From CAYVAR01 sp964449675 (GTDB lineage: Bacteria; Patescibacteriota; Microgenomatia; UBA10105; UBA927), in contig CAYVAR010000016.1 in assembly GCA_964449675.1 (NCBI GenBank), forward strand, positions 1 through 30,329: a DNA stretch of 30,329 nucleotides, read 5' to 3'. Shown here piece by piece: positions 12,787 to 23,100 of this stretch (position 1 is its first letter; every line of letters starts with the position of its first letter). A model generated the notes under the pieces. That model ran no database searches. It worked only from the letters and a program-made list of their open reading frames with translations, and was not told the DNA's origin. Position numbers and translations under genes: made by a program.

Positions 12787-13554
12787 TTACACTATAGCAC
12801 GACGTAAATTTTTCCATGCAAATGCAAATCCTTGTCTCACAACACCCATTTTTTGAATTCTACGAGCATTATATAAGGATTTCCATGCTAAACTGTCTCC
12901 CGTGTGGACTACTCCTTGACTTCTCAATCGACGTTTATGCACAACATCTTCCAATCCTTCTCGTACAAGAGATACTGGCTCAAGAATAAATACAGCTGGT
13001 ACCCCAGGGATTAGACCTGCTATAAAGCTTGCTATTCTTCGTACGGGATCTAAACGATCACCAGTGAGAAGATTACGACCTGATACTCCATTTATTATCT
13101 CAACTACATCTGCAGGACCATACCCTATAGGTGTTGGAATCATTTGTAATCCTAAACCTGCAATTTTACCAATGCCTCTTCGAAAAAATCTAGACACCGG
13201 ATGGCGACTTTCGCTCTGTTTTATTGCATCAAGTCGCATCTGTCGACTCGACAGGATAGCATCAGCCATTACTGTTGGTGCTTGACGAGTAGCTTCTGCT
13301 ATACCAGTTGCCTGATCACCTGCCCAGGTAACTACTCGATCAGTTGGAGCTTGTATATGTAATGCTAAAAACGCTCGTACAGAGGCTAGTCGAGATCTGT
13401 CATCATCTTTCCCTAACTGAACAAGATTGACCTCTCCTGGTGCAAGTTCAGCTGGTGCAAAAAGCATGGCACTTTCAGCCGTTTTAGGAGCAATATAGGT
13501 AGCATTCGGTTCCAATACAAAAAAAGAACCTTCTTTTATAGGTCCTACATCCAT
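12787..13554 (-). CDS. Protein with a pre-toxin TG-like (PT-TG) segment, 255 aa
   Basis: Start ATG 13554 lies directly behind a consensus promoter. Residues about 145-190 (GYGPADVVEIINGVSG, then LLTGDRLDPVRR, then LIPGVPA) follow the pattern of the pre-toxin TG domain found just before toxin domains in secreted polymorphic toxins: acidic helix, G-x-x-x-G, TG-x-x-L, Arg, hydrophobic PG segment. The N-terminal 110 residues are of unknown type. The C-terminal 45 residues hold two related basic segments (VVHTGDSLAWKSLYNARR and VVRQGFAFAWKNLRRA). No recognisable toxin nuclease or ADP-ribosylating domain follows. The assignment is by motif only. Its place beside the giant gene suggests a part of the same effector system. 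Confidence 0.65.
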   Translation of the reverse strand: MDVGPIKEGSFFVLEPNATYIAPKTAESAMLFAPAELAPGEVNLVQLGKDDDRSRLASVRAFLALHIQAPTDRVVTWAGDQATGIAEATRQAPTVMADAILSSRQMRLDAIKQSESRHPVSRFFRRGIGKIAGLGLQMIPTPIGYGPADVVEIINGVSGRNLLTGDRLDPVRRIASFIAGLIPGVPAVFILEPVSLVREGLEDVVHKRRLRSQGVVHTGDSLAWKSLYNARRIQKMGVVRQGFAFAWKNLRRAIV

Positions 13555-13562
13555 AGAACGAA

Positions 13563-13591
13563 ATTATACCCGAAGGATTCCTAAATGTCAA
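13563..13591 (-). promoter_or_regulatory. Consensus promoter, leaderless, of the PT-TG-like gene
   Basis: On the - strand TTGACA (13591-13586), a 17-bp spacer and TATAAT (13568-13563) give a perfect sigma-70-type promoter. The ATG at 13554 follows 8 nt after the -10 box, so transcription should start at or within 2 nt of the start codon. There is no room for a Shine-Dalgarno. Confidence 0.75.
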
Positions 13592-13701
13592 CTACTATAG
13601 GATAGTAGCACGGAGATTCGCTTATGGCTGGGCTAACTCAAGAAATGTTGGGGTCAGATATCCGTTAAAAAAATTATCTGCCATGTTTAGTACAAAATGG
13701 A
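13592..13701. other. Short gap, nothing recognised
   Basis: Between the consensus promoter (13563-13591) and the stop of the 153-residue gene I see no clear hairpin or ORF. Confidence 0.5.
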
Positions 13702-14163
13702 TTAATGTAACATGCCTCCACCTTCACCGACTGATGAGCTGCTCACAATTTCAATCATCGGCGGGTGTGAATCTTGACTTGGTACCCCATTGTATATTTG
13801 CAACAGATCAACAAATTGCAAATCACCTATGGCAAATTGCCTAGTTTCACGAAGATCATCAACACCTAATCGATGTTTTTCCTCTCTACCCACGCTTGCA
13901 TTCTGACCTGGTTGAGGTTTGCGCTGGAGTACCAAAGTCATTTCATTGAGTATTGGTTTACCTTGAGGTCTTTCAAATATAAGACTTTTTGCGGAAGAGC
14001 CACCTAGATCAGCGTGACCGGGATTACCAAGCCTAAACGTAATTTCTCCAAAAGGCACTGGGTGATCCAGAGATTTTTGAGGTTGACGAGGGTGAATAAT
14101 ATATTTTCTTGATGGACCATCCCATATTTTAAATACTGCAAACATTTTAGCATTTTCTATCAT
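13702..14163 (-). CDS. Hypothetical soluble protein, 153 aa, immediately downstream of the giant gene
   Basis: ATG 14163 is chosen because TATAAT (14175-14170) ends 6 nt before it, the same spacing as other leaderless starts here. A TTG seven codons earlier is less likely. The protein looks mostly beta-stranded at the N-terminus (MFAVFKIWDGPSRKYIIHP, then FGEITFRLG), with a polar centre and a Gly/Ser-rich end (SSSSVGEGGG). No family recognised. It starts 28 bp after the giant's stop, so it may be read from its own promoter or from the giant transcript. Confidence 0.6.
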   Translation of the reverse strand: MIENAKMFAVFKIWDGPSRKYIIHPRQPQKSLDHPVPFGEITFRLGNPGHADLGGSSAKSLIFERPQGKPILNEMTLVLQRKPQPGQNASVGREEKHRLGVDDLRETRQFAIGDLQFVDLLQIYNGVPSQDSHPPMIEIVSSSSVGEGGGMLH

Positions 14164-14169
14164 AGATGC

Positions 14170-14175
14170 ATTATA
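14170..14175 (-). promoter_or_regulatory. -10 box TATAAT before the 153-aa gene
   Basis: A perfect -10 hexamer lies 6 nt before the ATG and inside the short gap after the giant gene. No convincing -35 is visible. It suggests a leaderless transcript independent of the giant gene. Confidence 0.4.
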
Positions 14176-14191
14176 TAAAATCAACGTTTTT

Positions 14192-17100
14192 TTACGGCAA
14201 AGGCGCTACCAAAGACTCAAGTTCACGCCCTACAAATAACTGTTCTCTAAGTTGTTCGATAAAAGAAGGCTCATAAGGAGTCAGTAGCGTGCCGATGCCA
14301 CCGGTAAAAAATACTCTACCGTCAAGTGCAAAAAGTATGTTATCTGTTTGCAACTGGTCTCCTGGTAGCGTTGTCGGATCAATAAGACTGCCATTTGGGG
14401 TCAAATCAGTCCCCTCGTGAAGGTGGTCTAGAGCGATAAGTATTTGTGCGACTTGAAATTCACTCAGATTGTATTTTCCAATATCATTCACGGTTCTCCC
14501 CTCAATATACTCTATCGCATATCCAATGAGTTCTCCTTGCGCATTAAAAATTTTACCATAAAACTCCGGCAGTGGAAGTTGATAATGCCTGATTCGCTGT
14601 TTGGATGCAAAATCTTCAAGATAACGTACTTGTGCATCGTGATATTTTACTATACCGGCAAGTTCATTTTCTTTAAAAATTCTCACAAGACACGGACCAC
14701 TTTCACACTCTGCTTTATAGACTCTCGCAAATTGTTCATCACCAATTTGTTCGACTATATTGAGTCTACCTCTATGAAAAGCTGACATAATTTCAAGTCT
14801 GTCTTTATTCTTAAGTATATTTTGTTGTGCCTGATTATTGGATAGTGGCATATCATCACCAAGTAAGGTCCTTACTGTATTTTCAATAATAAACAAACCT
14901 CTCTGTGCAGAATCTATCGCAGATTTCTCTACCGTTTGTAATGATAATCCACGTGATTGCAATATTGACGCAGCCCTTGTTGGTGTGACAGGCTTTAAAC
15001 TATCGGTTGGGCCAAAATTATTTGAAAGATAGGATGTGGGCATAATAATATCAGATAATACTCCAGTCGAATCGATACTTTCTATTAAATCTTTCTTTTC
15101 AGAAGATAGATCCTTATATGGTACGAATTGATATTTGACCATCGTTTTACCTTCTTTTAAAAGTGCAGCAATATATTCTGATCCTTCTAATGTATAAACT
15201 TTCCCGTTAAATACTGTAACTTGAAGTGGTTTTTGCACCTCACCCTTGCTAATATTTGATCTAAGTAATGCGATAGAATGACGATTATACCCAAAAAAAT
15301 GTGGTGTTAATGCACTTATTGCTATACTCCCTCGCTCAGGTATATCACCAAGTTCAGTGACGTGGATTGAAGCACTGGGATCGGGGGCAATTGGCAATCG
15401 AATATCCGCTGATACCGGTATCTTTGAATTCTGTTTAAATTGTTCCATCTCTTGCACCGTCGGGTCAAGAGGTCCATTGAGGTTATCATCAAGCCACTGA
15501 AGTTGAAATTGATTTGGTCCCAAAGGAAGCAGAGGTCTTGCTATCCTCCACAGAGCCTGTTTTAGTGATACAGAATTTACAAGTTGTTCCGACGAAATAT
15601 TTGCCTCAACCAGTGCGCGGTCTACATATTTTCTCGCTGCGCGAAGCCATGGGAACAAGAGATATAAATCTGCGAAATCTTGCTCTCTTTTCAATTGTTC
15701 CAAAACTTCTTGTATATCTACTTTTTCTCCTGCAAGGATTCGCTTCATAATCGGTGAAGAAAAAGGTATATACCGGACTTTTTGGCTAGTTCCATTGGTT
15801 CGAACATTCGCTGTTTTTACTTCTGGTAATTGTCCCGGAGCGTTGTCGACAGACTGTACAAGATTACCATTCTGATCTATAGCAAGCACCGTTTGTGATC
15901 CGTTCTCATTGTTGATATCTCCATATAAATTTCCTACTATGATGTTATTTCCATCTATTGGGACAGCAAGTGATCCTCTCTGAAATGTGTAACCAGAAGA
16001 TGTTCTGTGATTTTCTACTTGCTGAGCGATAAAACCATTCTCTGAAAAAACCTCTTGTGCTCTGAGTAAAGAGGTATTCGGAACAATGATATCAAAACCA
16101 GGCACTCCTTCTGCTGCGTCAATCCAGCGCGTATATTGCCCGACAAAGACCCACGGGATGCCTGCATGATCTAGTACATCAAGAATCGGATAGACATATA
16201 CGATTGCTTGAGCAAAAGATTCAAATCGTAATTTTGCTGTAATACCATTAATCGGATTTTCAAGTGTTACCAGTCCTTTGTCCAATCGTCGCAATGGCAA
16301 AAACCTGAAACCGGACCTTGATATCCCTTTTTCGTTATCTGATGTTTTAGCAATTGGTGGTGTCGGACCCAAAAATCCTTTGTCTAACAATGGTTGTTGC
16401 TGTCTCCTTCCGTTAGCATCCGTACGATTAATCGGAAATGCTCGATTCCGAATCAATTCTTGTTCTTCAGAATATATCTTCATTAGTACAGCTAGTAGCG
16501 TATTGGTAAATTCTTCAATTGAAGAGAAACGATTCTGAGGATTTACCGAAAGGGCTTTGTTGAGAATTGCGTTCACGTCACGCAAAATCGCTGGATCGGT
16601 GATCACTCGATCTCCGATCGTAATGGATGGAAGATTAAAATGCCAATAGCGATACGGAATGACCGTCAGCTGTCCTGACAAAATTTCATGGAGTGTCGCC
16701 GCGAGCATAAATTGATCCGACGCCTCGGTGTAGCGAAGTTCAAACGGCATATAGAGTTTTGTACTCATACGCCAGTCTAAAACACCTTTTTTATTGGCAA
16801 TCCCAAAATCGATAAGTTTCGCGCGCACTGGCAATGAATTTCTTTGAGGTATTTGAGTAAGTAAAATATTGCCTGGTTTTACATCCCGATGGACGTATCC
16901 TTTTGAATGTATAAATGAAAGAGCGCTTCCTGTATCAAGTATAACGTTTACTAAATCCTCGACTCGTAGTGCTTGTTGCACAGACGGGACAACGAGAGAG
17001 GTAGAAGAAGCTTTTATATTCGCACCAGAACCTTCTAGAATAAATTTCTGCTGTGCTTCAGGGTCACGGATAGGCTGATGCATTTCGTCATAGAGCTCAC

Positions 17101-20100
17101 CAACATACTCCATGACAAAATATCCTCCATTTTCATTTTCGAAATAGTCGATGGGCCGAACGATATTTTCATGATCCATCGTTGCAAGCAGATCTGCCTC
17201 AGCTTTAATATCTTTCGGCTTGAACCGCCCATACGATTGCTTAATAATCACCGGTCGTTGCTCTACTTTATCCCACCCCAGGTACACTTTCCCCATGCTT
17301 GTACTTAATGGCAAATTACGAACCGTATATCGATTGTTTTCACCAACAGCAAATGTTCTTTGACTATCACTGCCTAATGACAATTTCTCCAACACGCCTT
17401 CCCACCATCGAACCAAAGAAAGCACAGGCGGTTCTGCTGCCTGCTTGGCTAGAGGCGCCCATGCGCAGGCTGTTACTCCTCCTGTTGGAGCAGCATAGAC
17501 GCGAGAGATGAAAGGAAGATATGAACCAGCTTTTCCGCATAGAGCGTCTATTTGAGCGCTTAGAGGACGAAGCAAGGGTCTATATATTCGCTCTACCGTT
17601 TGTCTAATTTTAGATACAAAGGATATTTTTTCCTGAATACCGACAGGTTGTGTATTTTGTTCTCTTGGATTTCGAAACACTGGTAATTTCAGTCCGTACA
17701 TTATAGCGACAGCCTGCTCAAATACGTCTTTTATTTGACCAGTTAATAAACCTTCAGAATACGCTTTCAACATTTCCTTTAGAGCTTGTGGCCGTATGAA
17801 ATCTTTTCCAGGATTTTTTCCGAGCAAAAATATCTGGTAACTTGTTAATGCTGAACGTATAAGAAATCTGAGTTCTTGATTTGTAACAGACTCTAGGAAG
17901 CCATTATTTTTTATTTCTCGAAATAAATAGATTGCAATTGCGCTTGCATTTCTCTCCTCAAATATACGATCTTCAAACGGATCATATAAATGTAATTTTG
18001 TAAGTATGAAATCAATTATAAATGGAGGCTTTGGACGAAATGGTCTGTTTATGTCATTATATGCGTGACCTACCTCATGCAAATAAGCTAATATATCGTT
18101 ATTATCTTTTATTTTCGTTATTTTTATAGTTCTTCTGATTCTTTTTCCTTCTTCCATTAGAGCAAATTTATCCCCTATTCTGACTGCTACTTCCGTTTTA
18201 CTTGGTAAAACGGAGAGTAAATCAAATACTTTACCCGTTTTAGTATCTTGGATTAGAAAATAGACATTTCTTAACTCAATATCGTTGTCGTATAACTGAA
18301 TAACCCTAAATCTTTTGTCGAGATTCTTTGTGTATATACTATATTTTCTGGATGTCATTCTGGTTCGATCTTTATTAGCCCACGATAAAGACCAAGATGA
18401 CCAGTCATCTGGCTCAAAAGTATATTTTGTATTTAGCTCAACCTCTTCCCCATCCTTCATCTTCCCTATACGTTTTATTGAATCTTTTCCAAATACATCA
18501 TCAAGAGAATCATAGACTCGAAGTGTCGGAAATTGCCTGCTGATAAATGAAAGTGGTGGTGTATTTCGTTTGGTTCTGTTTGCTCTAATGTCATCAATTT
18601 TATCAATGACAAATTGCCACGGTGCTTTGGATCCTGTTTGAATAGCACCCTGTGTCAAATTACATACCCCTGTTGCCACAGCACCTGACGGTGCGGCATA
18701 TACGGTTGGAGCAAAACGAAGAGATGTATCACAATCGGTATTTCGCTCAACCGGAGCAAGAAGTCGTTTGAGCGTATTTCGTGCCCAAGTATTTGCAGGT
18801 GCATAATACTTGTCAAGAGCAATGCGTACTTCATGAATATCGGCTAGTGAAGTAACTGCATCTCGAACATCTTCCAAAAATTCCTTCGCATCCAAAAAAG
18901 CAGTTGAAAAAAATATTTTTCCTGCCTCGCGGATATTTACATTAAATAGACTAAATTTCTGAGAAAATTTCCTTTTCGTTTCCGAAGGTCTATTCTCAAT
19001 CTGTGCTTGTACTTCCATCTGTTCAAATCGTATTTCTGCGAGGCGTAAATGTTCACTAAAAAGCTTTCGCTGCTCGAGTAGAATCGTATGAAGGTCTACA
19101 AGAAAAGAAATATCTTCGGCAATCCCTTCAGATTCTTTTGGTTCGGCAATTTGAAATTTCATCGCATCATCACGTATTTGCCCAACTTCAACCAGATAAT
19201 CATCAATTTCACCAAGAAGTATCTTGCTATACCCTATGAGTTCCGATAGCTCCAGGTATCTATTTTCTGATTGAAGCGCCTGAGTCACAGCATCCGAAAG
19301 AGGAGCAAATTGCGTGTTTTTTGCAAATAAGTGAGCCAGAGAATTTGGTAGAAATGCTTTCGCAAATGCAATAAACCGTTGATTTTTTAGTCGTAAAAAA
19401 TTGATATCACGTTCTATGCGACGAAAGGTATCACTTTTTCCCGTTATCATTTCTTGAAATTTAGACATCTTTGATCGAAAGTAACGACCCACATACTTTA
19501 TCTTAACGTTGTATAACATCGAATTTAAATCAAAATTCCATCTTTGTTTCCATCTTTTTGAAAGCAAAATAACGCGCTCACCTCCTGTACTTTCTTGACG
19601 AATAATTGGCACATATTGACGGGGACTACTCCGGAAAATAATTCCTCCAGGCATTACCCTGTACCAGAACATATACTCTATTGTTGCCCAAGGATTTGAA
19701 AAACCACGACTAAATATTAGCTGTGCGAGTCCTGGTATTTGACCTATGGCATTTGCGCCGAATGATAAAGGACTAATAAGTAAGTAATTCCATGCAAGAG
19801 TCGTTACTTGACTGACAAGCTGATCTCCAATCACCGCTAAACCAAAACCTACAGGCCCACCTGCTACAAACCCAGCTAAATAAGTACCTATCGATTGATA
19901 CAAACCGGAACTCGTGAGAATAAAGTTGACAATCGGAAATACCTTTAATATGTTAGCAGCTGCTGTGGAATAACTTACGATAGGACTGTTTGCTATTCTC
20001 TCCATCGCCCCCTGAAATTTTCCGAGTGCATTTGGATTTAAATGTTCCAACGCTTTTAACTCTCTCAGATCATTAGTTAAGCCCACTAATTCAAGCTCTT

Positions 20101-23100
20101 CTTTAGCATAACGGTTATCAAATCTTTTAAAAAAACGGATAAACTTTAATCTCCATTCGAGCTGCCCTATAAATTTATCCACTTGTCTTTGGAAGACTAC
20201 TCTATAAAATGGAACCGATGCGTCTCTTAGGACAAGCGTTCTTTTGTCTGAAGGAGTTTCTTGTTGAACGACAGGAACCGTCTCTCCAAGAATAATGCCC
20301 TGCATGGTTTTGGCTGCATCGCTTTTGAATAATGCGGCAATATTAAAATCCGACACTGATCGAATGCGATCATTGACAATGAGAAGTGCGTCCTGGTGTT
20401 TTGCAGTATCTCGATACCACGGTGGCAATGGTAATGGTTGTACAATTAGTCCATCGCCGGTATTTTGTATAAAATATACTGTTGCAAATCCAGTAGAAGG
20501 ATTATGAACTGCTACCGTAACACTTCTGGCAGACGGGAGAATATATTGATCTATAACTTTTACTCCTTGAGCATATAGCTCAATACCTACATTAGGGGCG
20601 ACTGTCACTGTGCCATTTTTCTGGATAGTCACATTCCCGAATGGAAAATCCTGTTGGTTTTCTGTTGTAAAAGTCTGTGCGGTTGGTAATGAAGGGGTAC
20701 GAACCGTGTATTGTTGATCTGCAACATACGCTTCAATATTCTCTAAATCTTGTTGCAATAATTTTAATTGTTCAGTAATCTGGGATGTCAGATTGCCCTT
20801 TTGATCACGTATGTTTCTACTTGATGTATCCATTCGTTTCCCTTGTAGTTCCAGAAGTATTCTCTCGTAATTTTCAATAAGTTTTTTCGTATCTAAAAGG
20901 GCACGTTTAGATTCTTCCAGAGAAAATATTTTGTATCCGCCATTTCGGTCATGAACTTTTTGAAAAAAAGTTGGATCAGCAATTTTTTTAGCTATAGCAA
21001 ACACGCCTCTCTGGTAGGTTACTCCAACCCTTTGAATACTTTTTTTCTGAACATCTCGTACTTGTTGACGCACTGGTGATCGCGTTAACACAAGAAACTG
21101 CATGCCGCCGCTTTCTCGTATTTGTAATGATTGACCAGCTTGAGGACCACCAATGATCGTCAATGTGTCAGTTGTACCGAATGCTAATCGGTTCTCATCT
21201 GTATTCGTCAATGGCTTTCCGTTTACTTGCCAAAATCGTGATGGGTTTTCTGTCGTATCGAAAACATAATCTAAAGAAACGGTACCATTTTCGACTACAA
21301 CATCTAATATTTTCGCGTCACCAAGTGTAGAAGAATGTTCATTCACATACGACTCTCGTTGCTCCTCATTCGTGATCAGTATTGCTAAAAACTCCTCGTT
21401 AGGCATAGCTGATACTAACCGCTCAAATTCTCCGAGTATCGAATCCATTCTTGCTATTACATCTCGAAAATTTTCCTCATACTGCTTATACGTATCTGAT
21501 TGTTTTCCTCCAATATCTATCACCACCTCCCCTGCTCTCGTAAAATTATTATCGACATTTGCTTTATACGCATTTACCTGAATCTTAGCTTGCTCTAATG
21601 CTTTTTTTGCTACTTTTTTTGAAGGCCAAAAACGGCGTGCTTGAGGAAGTTGCTCTGTGAGGACATTGCTTTCTTCAAGCATCCGATAGACTCTTTTTTC
21701 AATTTCAGACATTTGGGTAAAATCCCTATGGTGTTCGCGTATAAACTCATCGATATACTCCTTCGTCGAAAGAAGTGACTCTCTGTTTTGCGTTAACAAA
21801 TTTTTCGTATACGCGGCTTTCTTTTCCAGTTCTGCTTTTGCTTTTGCATTACCAACACTATCGATATCTCTTTGAATTTGCTGTAATCGTCCTGAGATTG
21901 CCTCAAGATTTGTTATTGCTCTTTGTATATTTCTGCTTTGCTTTGCAAGTCCTGCCAGACTAAGTGCGTTTAAATCGATCGATTTTTCTATGTTTTGCAT
22001 TTCCCTACTAGCACTCTGTATTAGTGAGAAGAGATTATTTTCATTTCTTAAATAAGGTAAACCAACTGTTAAGAAAAACGACCTCTTTCTGGGAATATTG
22101 GGATCATGCTCAAAAGAATTAATAATTCGAACTACTACGGGATATGCTCTATTTACGATAAATGTTTTGATATTCCTATAGAGTCTTGGTATATTTTCTC
22201 TTCCGTGCGCGATGAATTGCTGCACCATAGTACCGGCTATGCGACCTGCTCGATCCTCAGCTTGTGTAAGGTCCACTCCGCGTTCTTGCCGTTGTTGAGC
22301 AACCCGCGCTTCTTCATTTGCAACATTTTCTCCTACTCTTTGTGCTTCTTTCGCTAACAATTCCTTATATTGCGTCGCGTGAGTTAATTCTTGTGATCTG
22401 GCTACATTTGCTAAAGCTTGTCCCTCCCTTACTACTAAACCAGCTTTTTCAAGCAAGTCTAGATATGGTGTCAATTGCTTCACGATCTCAGCTAAACTGC
22501 CTAAACGAGTGCGATATAATCGTTGCTGCAAATTAAACGATACAGAACTATCGACTGGAGTTTTTTCGTATTCCTGAACAGTTTCGATACTTTTTGTTAT
22601 AAATTGTTGTACTTCTTGAACGGCTTTTTCTGCCTTTTCAAGTGCTTCGATTTGTGCTTCTATTTCCTTCTTTGTTTGCGCTTTGGATATTTCTGAAGAC
22701 ACATCTTCCGTTACTGCAACCGATCCTAATTGATCGAGTCGACCCGTTAAATCCTCTTTAAGGCGAACAATTTCGCTCATTAATTGTGAAAGAGCTACTT
22801 CTCTTCCGTTTCTTGCCCGTACTCCTACCTCTTCAACAGGAATACTTACTACTTGTGCAACAGGTCGACCATTTTCTCTCTGCGCTTGATCACTTGATAT
22901 TGGTGCAGGCGCTCGAACAGCTTCATCCTGTTGTTCTATGGGTTGTTGAAGCGCAGCGACCGGAACAGGTGCCGGTAGCTGTCCGATCGGCTTCTCAGGA
23001 GCTTCTTTCTTTCTTCTTAAACGTGCCTTCTTCGCTGTATCCCCTGCCCGAGCTTGTATGGCGGGTTTTGCGATATTTGGTTTGTCTGCAGGTGCAACAA

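Noticed and set aside
13702..14184. TTG start at 14184 for the small gene after the giant
   Set aside because: ATG 14163 has a TATAAT box at the leaderless spacing used by its neighbours, and the TTG start would lie within the promoter.
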